Source of the DNA: Clostridium sp. CAG:590
Lineage (GTDB): Bacteria > Bacillota > Clostridia > Lachnospirales > Lachnospiraceae
DNA: 9,541 nt
Direction of reading: 5' to 3'
Assembly (NCBI GenBank): GCA_000431135.1
Contig: HF987818.1
Coordinates: forward strand, 1-9,541
How positions within the stretch are numbered: the stretch's first letter is position 1; every line of letters starts with the position of its first letter. Position numbers and translations under genes: made by a program. Below, in pieces: positions 1 through 7,185 of the stretch. The notes below the pieces were generated by a model that saw only the letters and a program-made list of their open reading frames with translations, was not told where the DNA came from and did no database searches.

Positions 1-23
1 TCCGTCGCTTACGCTGTGCAAGG
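1..23 (-). repeat. Terminal repeat copy L, 3' of hydG
   Basis: Seen: these 23 bases match the reverse complement of 9518-9540 at 22 of 23 positions, the only difference being g at position 7. The shared core includes cttacgctgtgcaagg. Read along the hydG transcript, the copy begins 9 nt after the hydG stop codon, just as the other copy begins 5 nt after the ptsI stop. The element may continue past the window edge, so its full length is unknown. Inference: a dispersed 3'-UTR or terminator-associated repeat. Confidence 0.75.
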
Positions 24-32
24 GTAATATAT

Positions 33-1451
33 TTAAAAGCGGAAGTCACGTTGTCCGGAATGAATCTCATAGAGATGTTTCGTCACAATCTCCTTTACCT
101 TCGGGTTCGGGATATTCCCAAGCTCTTTCTCAATCAATTTCATACCAAGTTCAGCCGTAGCAGGAGATGCATAATCCTCTAGGTATTCTTTGAGTGTCAT
201 CAATGCATTCGGCAGACAACAGTTTTGAATCTGACCGCTCTTACACAGACTCATAAAACGGTCTCCGGTACGTCCTTCCCGGTAGCAGGCAGTACAAAAA
301 CTTGGTACATAATCCATTTCCATTAACCATCGAACGACTTCATCGAGTGTACGGTTGTCACTTACATCAAATTGTGAAGAGTCTTCATCTTCCGGTTCCG
401 GCACGTCATATCCGCCGACGGACGTACGGGAACCACCACTGATCTGGGAAATGCCAAGATGCAATACCTTTTCACGGCATGTCTTGCTTTCTCTCGTTGA
501 CACGATCATTCCGGTATAAGGCACTGCAATTCGGATACATGCCACTATTCTTGCAAAGGTATCATCATCAATTCCGTTATCAAAGGTGGAAGGGTCAATA
601 TCATCGGCACGACGGATACGAGGTACACTGATAGTATGTGGACCAACGCCGTGAACAGCTTCAAGATGTTCGGCATGCATTAGAATTCCGGCAAATTCGT
701 ACCGGTAGAATTCCAATCCAAATAAAACCCCAAGACCGACATCATCGATACCGCCTTCCATTGCACGATCCATTGCTTCGGTATGGTAATTATAATCATG
801 CTTTGGACCGGTTGGGTGAAGCTTTTCATAACTTTCTTTGTGATAGGTCTCCTGAAATAAGATATAAGTACCGATACCGGCATCTTTTAATTTGCGATAA
901 TTTTCTACTGTTGTTGCGGCGATATTTACATTGACACGGCGGATATCACCGTTTTTGTGGTGTACGGAATAGATAGTCCGGATGCAGTCTAATATATATT
1001 CGATCGGGTTGTTGACCGGATCTTCGCCAGCTTCAATGGCGAGACGTTTATGTCCCATATCCTGTAAAGCGATGACTTCACGCCGTACATCCTCCTGCGT
1101 TAATTTCTTTCGCGGAATATGCTTGTTGACCGCATGATAAGGGCAGTACACACAACCGTTGATGCAGTAATTTGACAGATATAACGGTGCGAATAATACA
1201 ATCCGGTTACCGTAAAAATCCTTCTTGATCTGTTCGGCTAAATGAAAGATCTCCTGGTTCAGATCTTCATCTTCGCACATCAATAGCACACTTGCTTCCC
1301 GGTGGGAAAGTCCTTTACGTTTCTTTGCCTTTTCTAAAATTTCCTGAATCAATGCCCGGTCATTTTTGTGGGCATCACTATAGGCTAATGTATCCAGGAT
1401 CTCATCATGGTTAATGAATTCTTCTGCATGTAGTGAATTTGGATCATACAT
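33..1451 (-). CDS. hydG: [FeFe]-hydrogenase H-cluster maturase HydG (radical SAM tyrosine lyase)
   Basis: HydG is a cytoplasmic radical-SAM enzyme that cleaves tyrosine and supplies the CO and CN- ligands, as an Fe-cysteine-CO-CN synthon, for the H-cluster of [FeFe]-hydrogenase (family knowledge). Seen: 472 aa, the usual family length. The radical-SAM motif CX3CX2C is at C96, C100 and C103, in the segment NYCINGCVYCPYH. A C-terminal CX2CX22C motif at C386, C389 and C412 is the ligand set of the auxiliary cluster that separates HydG from ThiH, its closest relative. The start at 1451 has AGAGG about 8 nt upstream. It lies 23 nt after hydE and is the last gene of the lysA-plsC-hydE-hydG cluster. 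No hydF or hydrogenase gene is present. The family call is secure; the substrate and pathway follow from the family. Confidence 0.96.
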   Translation of the reverse strand: MYDPNSLHAEEFINHDEILDTLAYSDAHKNDRALIQEILEKAKKRKGLSHREASVLLMCEDEDLNQEIFHLAEQIKKDFYGNRIVLFAPLYLSNYCINGCVYCPYHAVNKHIPRKKLTQEDVRREVIALQDMGHKRLAIEAGEDPVNNPIEYILDCIRTIYSVHHKNGDIRRVNVNIAATTVENYRKLKDAGIGTYILFQETYHKESYEKLHPTGPKHDYNYHTEAMDRAMEGGIDDVGLGVLFGLEFYRYEFAGILMHAEHLEAVHGVGPHTISVPRIRRADDIDPSTFDNGIDDDTFARIVACIRIAVPYTGMIVSTRESKTCREKVLHLGISQISGGSRTSVGGYDVPEPEDEDSSQFDVSDNRTLDEVVRWLMEMDYVPSFCTACYREGRTGDRFMSLCKSGQIQNCCLPNALMTLKEYLEDYASPATAELGMKLIEKELGNIPNPKVKEIVTKHLYEIHSGQRDFRF

Positions 1452-1474
1452 ATATTCTTCCTCTTTTCGTTATG

Positions 1475-2521
1475 TTAATGATAGTCACCGCGATCTGTAA
1501 CAATGGAAAATCCGATGCTGTTCATTCGTGAAGACATACAGCTGATACATTGTGCAGATTCTTCTCCGGTGCATATTTTGTTATCGTAGAGACTATATTG
1601 CTTCCTTACGCGTACAGGTGACAGATTCGGCATTACAACATTTGCTCCGGCAAGGATTCCCTGTTCACGCCCGTTTGGAGAGATCGTGCCGAGTGCCGTC
1701 GTCGCAGGCAGTAATACATTTGGGTGTATCAGACGGATGATGCTTAATAACAGCAGTGTATCCTCTAATGTACCCGATGGGTATTCGGCAAATGGAGTAT
1801 CGCCGTGTGGAATAAATGGTCCGATCCCAACCATATGAGGGTGGAAAGACTGAATGTATAACAAGTCGTTTGCGAGGTCGTCCGGTGTCTGGAAAGGAGA
1901 TCCGACCATGAATCCGCAGCCTACCTGATAGCCGATGGATTGTAACTGGTCAAGACATGCCATGCGATGTTCGTAGGACATGGATGCCGGATGCAACTTT
2001 GCATAGTGTGCAGGATTCGCTGTTTCGTGGCGCAGTAAATAGCGGTCTGCTCCGGCATCAAACAAGCGCTTATAGCTTGTATAACTGCGTTCACCAAGAG
2101 ACAGGGTGATCGCACAGTCCGGATAGAGCGAATGGATGGCTGACACAATATCTTCCATGCGGTCATCCGTATAATAGGGATCTTCGCCGCCCTGTAAGAC
2201 AAAAGTACGGAATCCGAGATCGTAACCGTCAGCGCAGCATAGAAGAATATCCTCTTTTGTCAGACGATAACGGTCAACATTCTGATTGGCGCAACGGATT
2301 CCACAGTAGAGACAATTGTTCTTACAATAGTTTGTAAATTCAATCAATCCGCGAATATAAATGCGGTTTCCAAAATACCTTCTGCGTTGTTTGTCTGCCT
2401 CAGCAGCCAATATCTGGCGCAGTTCCCGGCAATTTCCATTTAACAAAGCCACAAAATCCCCGTGGTCTAGGATCTTGTGGCTTACTAATTTATCCAGGCT
2501 GGTTGTTAAAGTTGTGTTCAT
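1475..2521 (-). CDS. hydE: [FeFe]-hydrogenase H-cluster maturase HydE (radical SAM)
   Basis: HydE is a cytoplasmic radical-SAM enzyme that acts on the Fe-CO-CN-cysteine product of HydG on the way to the diiron subcluster of the H-cluster (family knowledge). Seen: 348 aa, normal length. The CX3CX2C motif is at C66, C70 and C73 (TNYCKNNCLYCGIR). A C-terminal CX7CX2C motif at C317, C325 and C328 corresponds to the optional second cluster site known in Thermotoga HydE. It also has the GGEDP-type glycine motif (111-115). The start at 2521 lies inside the 3' end of plsC (32-bp overlap). No later Met precedes the radical-SAM motif, so the overlap looks real and suggests translational coupling. Only a weak purine-rich ribosome site precedes the start. 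BioB is a relative, but the double Cys pattern and the adjacent hydG make HydE the clear choice. Confidence 0.95.
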   Translation of the reverse strand: MNTTLTTSLDKLVSHKILDHGDFVALLNGNCRELRQILAAEADKQRRRYFGNRIYIRGLIEFTNYCKNNCLYCGIRCANQNVDRYRLTKEDILLCCADGYDLGFRTFVLQGGEDPYYTDDRMEDIVSAIHSLYPDCAITLSLGERSYTSYKRLFDAGADRYLLRHETANPAHYAKLHPASMSYEHRMACLDQLQSIGYQVGCGFMVGSPFQTPDDLANDLLYIQSFHPHMVGIGPFIPHGDTPFAEYPSGTLEDTLLLLSIIRLIHPNVLLPATTALGTISPNGREQGILAGANVVMPNLSPVRVRKQYSLYDNKICTGEESAQCISCMSSRMNSIGFSIVTDRGDYH

Positions 2522-3224
2522 TTTCTTCTATTACCTTTTCAATGCGGGATTTTACCATGTCGGCAATCTCTGTTGTCTTCATTCCCTTGTATTCTTCATA
2601 TGGAATAGGAGGGAGAAAATGAAGCTGTACATCTACATGACGTGTGGAGTTTGTGTCAAAAGGCAGATAGCTGTCAATAATGGCAATCGGTACGATCGGG
2701 CATTTTGCCTTGGTGGCAGCTTTGAAACTTCCGCTTTTGAATTCTCCGAGCCGGTTTCCGTTGCGGGAACGGGTTCCTTCCGGAAAAATCAGAAAATTAC
2801 GTCCGGCTTTCACCTGATTTGCCATCTCGTTGATGACCTGTAATCCCTGCTTAATGTCGTTACGATCCATAAATAAACCGCCTAATGTCTGCACCAGTTT
2901 ACGCAACAGGAAAATGTCATATGTCTCTTTTTTGATCACGACACCAAATGGTGCAGGATCAAGATAAACAAGTCCCATCACATCAAAAAGACCCTGGTGA
3001 TTCGGATACATAATATAACCGGATTCTTTCGGGAGGTTCTCGAGACCGTAACCATGCACATTTACATTACCGGACTTACAGCCCCGTAATCCGATCAGGC
3101 GAATTAATTTGTATTTTTTTTCTTCACTGACTTTGTCGGTGGTTGCATAGTACATCAATTTGATCAGCATGTAGGGTAATAGTAAAATGTTGCGGAGCAA
3201 CATCATGGTAAGGCGCTTTGCCAT
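2490..3224 (-). CDS. plsC: 1-acyl-sn-glycerol-3-phosphate acyltransferase (PlsC/LPLAT family)
   Basis: Probable membrane-associated acyltransferase that converts lysophosphatidic acid to phosphatidic acid, the second acylation of phospholipid synthesis (family knowledge). Seen: 244 aa. The catalytic HX4D motif is at H76-D81 (NHQGLFD), followed by the substrate-binding motif FPEGTRSR at about 147-154. A VPIAII block at 178-183 matches the fourth conserved block of the family. An N-terminal hydrophobic stretch (about 5-26) can serve as a membrane anchor. The start at 3224 is supported by a perfect AGGAGG 7 nt upstream (3232-3237). It follows lysA by 46 nt and overlaps hydE by 32 bp. The exact acyl acceptor cannot be read from the sequence; a lysophospholipid acyltransferase of another specificity is possible. 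Confidence 0.9.
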   Translation of the reverse strand: MAKRLTMMLLRNILLLPYMLIKLMYYATTDKVSEEKKYKLIRLIGLRGCKSGNVNVHGYGLENLPKESGYIMYPNHQGLFDVMGLVYLDPAPFGVVIKKETYDIFLLRKLVQTLGGLFMDRNDIKQGLQVINEMANQVKAGRNFLIFPEGTRSRNGNRLGEFKSGSFKAATKAKCPIVPIAIIDSYLPFDTNSTRHVDVQLHFLPPIPYEEYKGMKTTEIADMVKSRIEKVIEENEHNFNNQPG

Positions 3225-3270
3225 GGAACAATCCTCCTGTTATGACCGGCAGCCCTGCAATCCGGGTGGA

Positions 3271-4530
3271 TTACAGTTCTACATTCCAATAATTGTCAAG
3301 TGTCGCAAAATAATCTTCCGGAGTTTCTGCACGACGGATCATGACAGAATCCCCATTTTCACGAAGTAAGATCTCGGCGGATTTGAGTTTGCCGTTGTAG
3401 TTATAGCCCATTGCAAAACCGTGTGCTCCGGTATCGTGGATTACTAGAATATCGCCCATATCGATCTTAGGAAGCTTGCGGTCAATTGCAAATTTATCGT
3501 TGTTCTCACATAATGATCCGGTTACATCATAGACATGATCGGCAGGCTCATTTTCTTTTCCCATTACCGTGATATGATGATATGCACCATACATAGCCGG
3601 GCGCATTAAGTTGACTGCACATGCGTCAACACCGATATATTCTTTGTGTGTATGTTTCTCATGGATTGCTTTTGTTACTAAATGTCCGTATGGAGCTAGC
3701 ATGAAACGACCAAGTTCTGTATAGATCGCAACATCATCCATTCCTGCCGGAACCAGAACTTCTTCATATGCTTTGCGGACACCTTCGCCGATCGCAAGGA
3801 TATCATTTGGCTCCTTGTCCGGCGTATAAGGAATACCGACACCACCGGAAAGATTGATGAAGGTGATGTGTACACCGGTTTCCTCCTTTAATTCAACAGC
3901 AGTCTTGAATAAGATCTTTGCGAGTGTCGGATAGTAATCATTTGTAACGGTGTTACTTGCTAAGAAAGCGTGCATTCCAAATTCTTCTGCACCAAGTTCT
4001 TTTAGTTTTTTGTATGCTTCGGTCATCTGTGGACGTGTCATACCGTATTTGGCATCACCGGGATTATCCATGATCGTATTTGCAATTGCAAATTTGCCAC
4101 CCGGATTAAAACGGCAGGAGATGCGTTTTGGAATGTAACCGATGCTGTCCTTTAAGAAATCAATATGTGTAATATCGTCAAGATTGATCGTTGCACCTAA
4201 TTTGGCAGCAAGTCTGAATTCCTCTGCCGGTGTATCGTTGGAAGAAAACATAATGTCTTTTCCGTCAAATCCACATTTGTCAGACATCAAAAGTTCTGTG
4301 TAGGAAGAACAGTCAGTTCCGCATCCTTCTTCTTTCAGAATTCGTAAGATGGTTGGATTAGGAGTTGCCTTTACAGCAAAGAATTCCTTGTATCCTTTGT
4401 TCCAGGAAAATGCTTTCTGAAGTTTTCTTGCATTTTCGCGAATGCCCTTTTCGTCATAGAGGTGAAAAGGAGTTGGGTACTTTTCGCATATTCGGTCAAT
4501 CTGTTCTTTCGTAACAAATGGTGTTTTCAT
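3271..4530 (-). CDS. lysA: Diaminopimelate decarboxylase (PLP fold type III)
   Basis: Probably decarboxylates meso-diaminopimelate to L-lysine, the last step of the DAP pathway, in the cytoplasm with pyridoxal phosphate (family knowledge). Seen: 419 aa from the chosen start. The PLP lysine is K54 in FFAVKATPNP. Further landmarks are H187 in GMHAFLASN, the phosphate-binding SGGVG at 228-232, ELGR at 272-275 (EPGR in most members), the C341-E342 pair in GSLCENNDKF, and GAHGFAMGYNYNG at 368-380. The usual GAY tyrosine is His370 here. The reading frame is open to 4593, but only ATG 4530 has a good ribosome site, and it places the N-terminus as in relatives. It is the first gene of the cluster leading to plsC, hydE and hydG. 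It diverges enough from textbook LysA that another group III decarboxylase (for example carboxynorspermidine decarboxylase) is a minor alternative. Confidence 0.85.
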   Translation of the reverse strand: MKTPFVTKEQIDRICEKYPTPFHLYDEKGIRENARKLQKAFSWNKGYKEFFAVKATPNPTILRILKEEGCGTDCSSYTELLMSDKCGFDGKDIMFSSNDTPAEEFRLAAKLGATINLDDITHIDFLKDSIGYIPKRISCRFNPGGKFAIANTIMDNPGDAKYGMTRPQMTEAYKKLKELGAEEFGMHAFLASNTVTNDYYPTLAKILFKTAVELKEETGVHITFINLSGGVGIPYTPDKEPNDILAIGEGVRKAYEEVLVPAGMDDVAIYTELGRFMLAPYGHLVTKAIHEKHTHKEYIGVDACAVNLMRPAMYGAYHHITVMGKENEPADHVYDVTGSLCENNDKFAIDRKLPKIDMGDILVIHDTGAHGFAMGYNYNGKLKSAEILLRENGDSVMIRRAETPEDYFATLDNYWNVEL

Positions 4531-4541
4531 AATTGTGTATG

Positions 4542-4547
4542 TCCTTT
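4542..4547 (-). promoter_or_regulatory. Ribosome binding site that fixes the lysA start
   Basis: AAAGGA on the minus strand, 11 nt before the ATG at 4530. The upstream ATGs at 4572 and 4593 have no comparable purine-rich site, so translation from 4530 is preferred. Confidence 0.7.
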
Positions 4548-4597
4548 CGTTCAATGTGGTATATTCATTCATTGGAATCGGTGAATTACACACCTAT

Positions 4598-4612
4598 ACA
4601 CTAGTTTAGTGT
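4598..4612. promoter_or_regulatory. Dyad over the lysA -10 region, possible operator
   Basis: Seen: a perfect inverted repeat, ACACTA-gtt-TAGTGT, with 6-bp arms and a 3-nt spacer. It overlaps the proposed -10 and start region of the lysA promoter. Such a short-spaced dyad placed on a -10 is typical of repressor operators. I do not recognise the regulator. Confidence 0.45.
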
Positions 4613-4630
4613 TTTTTGCTGTTTTGTCAA
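4603..4630 (-). promoter_or_regulatory. Sigma-A promoter for the lysA-plsC-hydE-hydG cluster
   Basis: On the minus strand a perfect -35 TTGACA (4625-4630) is followed after 16 nt by TAAACT (4603-4608), a 4-of-6 match to the -10. Transcription would start near 4596, giving a leader of about 65 nt. That is too short for a lysine riboswitch, and no L-box is seen. The weak -10 lowers confidence. Confidence 0.5.
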
Positions 4631-4703
4631 GAAAAAGCAAGGAAAACCGAAGAAAAATAATTGGAAAATTTATCATTTATATAAAAATTCACCTAAAATT
4701 CAC

Positions 4704-4732
4704 TTGAAGTATAAGGAAGGGTGGGATATAGT
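4704..4732 (+). promoter_or_regulatory. Sigma-A promoter for the DUF624 gene
   Basis: TTGAAG (4704-4709), a 17-nt spacer, then TATAGT (4727-4732). Matches to consensus are 4 of 6 and 5 of 6 at ideal spacing. The predicted start is near 4739, giving a leader of about 69 nt. Confidence 0.6.
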
Positions 4733-4761
4733 TATTATTATATGTTTATATAGAATATGAG

Positions 4762-4780
4762 ATGTTGTGTAATGCAACAT
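4762..4780 (+). other. Small leader hairpin before the DUF624 ribosome site
   Basis: ATGTTG and CAACAT form a 6-bp stem with a 7-nt loop, ending a few bases before the purine-rich ribosome site (4783-4797). It may affect translation or mRNA stability. A chance hairpin is possible. Confidence 0.35.
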
Positions 4781-4807
4781 TTGGAGTGAGGAAGGAAATG
4801 TATAGAA

Positions 4808-5710
4808 ATGTTAGATAGTGTATTTAATATGGACAATCCGTTGTTCCGTTTTATGAACCGGATTGCGGATATGGTAGTGCTGAATGTGATTTTTCTTGTG
4901 AGTTGTGTGCCGATATTTACGATCGGACCGGCACTGACGGCATTATACTATGTGTCGATCAACACATGGGGCAGAGAAGATGGATACATATTCAAGATGT
5001 ATGTGAAGAGTTTTAAGGAGAATTTTAAGCAGTCAACCGCAATGTGGCTGATCCTGCTTGTGATCGGCATTGTGTTAAGTGTGGATGTCTGGTTCTGGGT
5101 ATCCCAGTGGAAGGCGACCGGAGCTACGATGTATAAGCCGTTGACGGTGATCAGTGTTGTGATGCTGATGGTTTATCTGATGATATTTACTTTTGTATGG
5201 CCACTGCTTGCCAAATTTAGCAACACCAACAAAGGAACGGTGAAGAACGCACTTGCAATGGTGCTGACACATGTACCGGAGACATTATTGATCTGGGCAA
5301 TCTTTGGAGTAGTTGCATTGGCGGTATATATGGTCAGTTTTGCGCGTGTGGCTGTATTTTTTATTGGTGTTTCGCTGGTTGCTTATTTGCAGGCATTGGT
5401 ATTCCGTCATATTTTCAAACCTTATCTGAAGGAGGAAGAACATAAGACTCCGGAAGAAGAGGCCGGACTGGTAGGATATGATAATTCCTATGCAGATGCA
5501 AAGATAGAAGTAGCCCGTATTGCGGAAGAGATGGCGGATCGCACCAAGGAACAGGAGGATACAGAGGTTTCTGCCAATGCAGAAGAAACTGCGGAATCTG
5601 ATCCGGTGAATGCTGCCAGGGAGCAGGAAGATACCCCTGATACAAAGAGCAGACGATCCATCGGGGATATCATTGCAGCCACCTCGAATCCGGCAGAAGA
5701 CAAAGAATAG
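4808..5710 (+). CDS. DUF624/YesL-like membrane protein with acidic C-terminal tail
   Basis: Integral membrane protein of the DUF624 (YesL) family, whose biochemical role is not established. Relatives often sit beside carbohydrate-uptake genes, which is not the case here. Seen: 300 aa. The family signature is at the N-terminus (MDNPLFRFMNRIADMVVLN, then CVPIFTIGPALTALYY at about 33-48). About five membrane segments are apparent, at roughly 19-38, 78-98, 111-135, 156-177 and 180-200. Residues 205-300 form a hydrophilic, Glu/Ala/Asp-rich tail, probably disordered with a short helical stretch near 227-245. The tail makes the protein about 85 aa longer than typical members. The start at 4808 has GAGGAAGGAA upstream at 4788-4797. 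The gene converges on the YetF-like gene with only 4 bp between the stop codons, so no separate terminator fits between them. Confidence 0.85.
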   Translation: MLDSVFNMDNPLFRFMNRIADMVVLNVIFLVSCVPIFTIGPALTALYYVSINTWGREDGYIFKMYVKSFKENFKQSTAMWLILLVIGIVLSVDVWFWVSQWKATGATMYKPLTVISVVMLMVYLMIFTFVWPLLAKFSNTNKGTVKNALAMVLTHVPETLLIWAIFGVVALAVYMVSFARVAVFFIGVSLVAYLQALVFRHIFKPYLKEEEHKTPEEEAGLVGYDNSYADAKIEVARIAEEMADRTKEQEDTEVSANAEETAESDPVNAAREQEDTPDTKSRRSIGDIIAATSNPAEDKE

Positions 5711-5714
5711 AATA

Positions 5715-6422
5715 TTAGCCGAGGATGTCCTGATCTATGATTTGATTGACTTTCGGATATACATAAAAGTTGTCCTGCCTGTCACAAATTGCAAGAAAGA
5801 CATCCTCGATTTTTTTGATATTCTGTCCTTCAAGTTTTTGATTAAGCCAGTTCATATCGCGACCAATGTGCGTTAAGTTTTGCGGCATAACATGACCGTC
5901 GATGATCACATTTGCAAAGACCTCTTCCTGTGCAGGCTCGATTCCTAAGTCTTTTGGAGTAGCAGGGCGATCTTCAGTGACCGGTAGAAAACTGATCTTT
6001 CCGTTTGGCTCTAGCAGAGCACATTCAACCTGGGAAAGATCAAAATATCCATTGATACGACATTCTACCAGAAATTCATCAATGTTCATTTTTGCCTTTT
6101 TCAGATTTTCATTGTAGATTTCCCCGTTCTGATACAGGGTAATGGCTTTTCCGTTGATCAGACGGCGAAGACGGATGGATTTTTGAGAGAGCTTGGACAG
6201 AAGAATGACAACAACAGTGTAGACAACCATCGCGACGCAAGGTTTCATAAAATTACCTTCGAGATCGATCGCCATTTCTGCGGCGATGGAACCGATCGTG
6301 ATGCCGTTTATATAATCAAACATGCTGAACTGGGACACCTGACGATATCCCATGAATTTTGTAAGCACGAATAAAGCGATGATCGAGAACAATGCCTGAT
6401 AACATATGGTAAGATATTCCAT
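5715..6422 (-). CDS. DUF421/YetF-like membrane protein
   Basis: Member of the DUF421 (YetF/YdfS/YrbG) family, membrane proteins of uncertain function. Relatives in Bacillus, including the 2Duf protein, have been linked to the spore inner membrane and spore resistance (family knowledge). Seen: 235 aa. Membrane segments lie at about 3-22, 36-52 and 60-78. The N-terminal family motif (MGYRQVSQFSMFDYINGITI, 24-43) precedes a soluble domain that contains NGKAITLYQNGEI (90-102), ECRINGYFDLSQVECALLEP (120-139) and a second half reaching the C-terminus. The start at 6422 has a strong GGAGG (6431-6435) 8 nt upstream. The gene is transcribed divergently from the MetH-like gene. I found no convincing promoter for it in the shared region. 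A role in spores is not shown by anything in this window. Confidence 0.88.
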   Translation of the reverse strand: MEYLTICYQALFSIIALFVLTKFMGYRQVSQFSMFDYINGITIGSIAAEMAIDLEGNFMKPCVAMVVYTVVVILLSKLSQKSIRLRRLINGKAITLYQNGEIYNENLKKAKMNIDEFLVECRINGYFDLSQVECALLEPNGKISFLPVTEDRPATPKDLGIEPAQEEVFANVIIDGHVMPQNLTHIGRDMNWLNQKLEGQNIKKIEDVFLAICDRQDNFYVYPKVNQIIDQDILG

Positions 6423-6447
6423 AAAATATGCCTCCGTGAGATATATT

Positions 6448-6479
6448 GCAAACGTACAATTGATATGATATATGTTTGC
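6448..6479. promoter_or_regulatory. Inverted repeat across the -35 and spacer, possible operator
   Basis: GCAAACGTA (6448-6456) faces TATGTTTGC (6471-6479), arms that match at 8 of 9 positions around a 14-nt centre. The dyad encloses the -35 and most of the spacer of the promoter at 6460-6488. It also lies upstream of the divergent YetF-like gene, so a bound regulator could affect both. No regulator family is recognised. Confidence 0.4.
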
Positions 6480-6488
6480 TACTATAAT
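6460..6488 (+). promoter_or_regulatory. Near-consensus sigma-A promoter for the MetH-activation-like gene
   Basis: TTGATA (6460-6465), a 17-nt spacer, then a perfect TATAAT (6483-6488). Transcription would begin near 6495. The promoter covers the in-frame ATG at 6465, which rules that ATG out as the start of this gene. Confidence 0.8.
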
Positions 6489-6521
6489 TATTGTCGCATA
6501 CAGGGTGGTTTATTCATTCAC

Positions 6522-6527
6522 AAGGAG
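6522..6527 (+). promoter_or_regulatory. Ribosome binding site that fixes the start at 6534
   Basis: AAGGAG, 6 nt before the ATG at 6534. Together with the promoter position it decides the start. Confidence 0.85.
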
Positions 6528-6533
6528 ATAAGC

Positions 6534-7181
6534 ATGATACAAGAATATAAGTGCACAATTGAATACAAAGATATCATGATGTCAGAATTTATGAAAAGAT
6601 ATCATTTTGAGACAAAGGATGCGGAAATGGTAACGGCAGCGGTTCGGTTTGCATGTAAGCTGATCGAAGTGGAGAGTGTCATCCGCTATGAAGAGTCCGG
6701 TGTGATCTGCGTGGTAACATTGGGAGAACGATTCGATAAATTGTCGGATGTGGTGTCGGATAATCTGCTGCTTTCGTATTGTATAGAATGTGTGGGAATG
6801 GAACTGCTTTCGAAAGCATATGAACGTGTGAACCAATATGTATATGAAGAACGCAAAATGTGGCTGACAAATTATCAATTTCTTCAGACAGAAGATATCA
6901 AAAAAGGACTCGATGAAGTAAAGACAACCTGTGTGACATGGAAAAAAGGAATGCTGCGTCCTGCAAAAAGTGTTGTGCTGAGAGCAGATTATGTGGAAGA
7001 TCGTGGAAAAAGCGGATGTGAGCATTGTTCGCAGTGCGGGAATGTAAATTGTGTATTCCGGAAACAAACGATAAGCCCGAATAATTTATCAAAAAGAAGC
7101 AATACTAATGCCGTGGGAAAAAACGTCTATTCTTACGGAATCAATCAGATATTTGGAAACAATCGGAAAAATGAGAAATAA
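6534..7181 (+). CDS. Divergent protein like the B12-dependent methionine synthase activation domain
   Basis: Stand-alone members of this family (Met_synt_B12 type) are thought to bind S-adenosylmethionine and support reactivation of cobalamin-dependent methionine synthase. Here that role is inferred only. Seen: 215 aa. A TLGERFD block (63-69) matches the ATLGxxVD motif of stand-alone clostridial members. A helical Ala/Glu-type region follows, then a basic KKGMLRPAKSV (137-147) like the family's MxPSKSV. A Cys-rich end, C162-X2-C165-X2-C168-X4-C173-VFR, resembles the family's GCExC-CxFR ending and could bind metal or an Fe-S cluster. The RFSPGYGD-type motif expected between these blocks for SAM binding is missing; only a WLTNYQFLQ stretch stands there. 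About 40 further polar residues follow the cysteines. No metH or cobalamin gene is nearby. A divergent paralogue with altered function is likely. Confidence 0.6.
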   Translation: MIQEYKCTIEYKDIMMSEFMKRYHFETKDAEMVTAAVRFACKLIEVESVIRYEESGVICVVTLGERFDKLSDVVSDNLLLSYCIECVGMELLSKAYERVNQYVYEERKMWLTNYQFLQTEDIKKGLDEVKTTCVTWKKGMLRPAKSVVLRADYVEDRGKSGCEHCSQCGNVNCVFRKQTISPNNLSKRSNTNAVGKNVYSYGINQIFGNNRKNEK

Positions 7182-7185
7182 AGTG

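Noticed and set aside
2361..2843. 160-codon plus-strand open frame across the hydE/plsC junction
   Set aside because: It lies entirely over two secure minus-strand genes and shows no family motif.
4531..4593. Extended lysA start at 4572 or 4593
   Set aside because: There is no ribosome site upstream of either ATG, while AAAGGA precedes 4530.
4531..4807. Lysine riboswitch upstream of lysA
   Set aside because: The predicted leader is about 65 nt, far shorter than an L-box, and no L-box core or strong long stem is visible.
4798..4818. Six-codon upstream reading frame overlapping the DUF624 start
   Set aside because: The ATG is only a base or two from the purine tract, too close for good initiation, and the peptide is too short to support as a gene.
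5700..5720. Bidirectional terminator between the convergent DUF624 and YetF-like genes
   Set aside because: Only 4 bp separate the stop codons and I see no GC-rich stem with flanking T and A runs; termination must lie within the opposite genes or be factor-dependent.
6465..6533. Upstream in-frame start for the MetH-like gene
   Set aside because: The ATG at 6465 overlaps the -35 of a near-consensus promoter whose start is near 6495, and it has no ribosome site; AAGGAG precedes 6534.
6582..7067. 161-codon open frame on the minus strand opposite the MetH-like gene
   Set aside because: It has no ribosome site or promoter, its composition is Phe/His/Ile-rich as expected of an antisense shadow, and the plus-strand gene has good signals and recognisable motifs.
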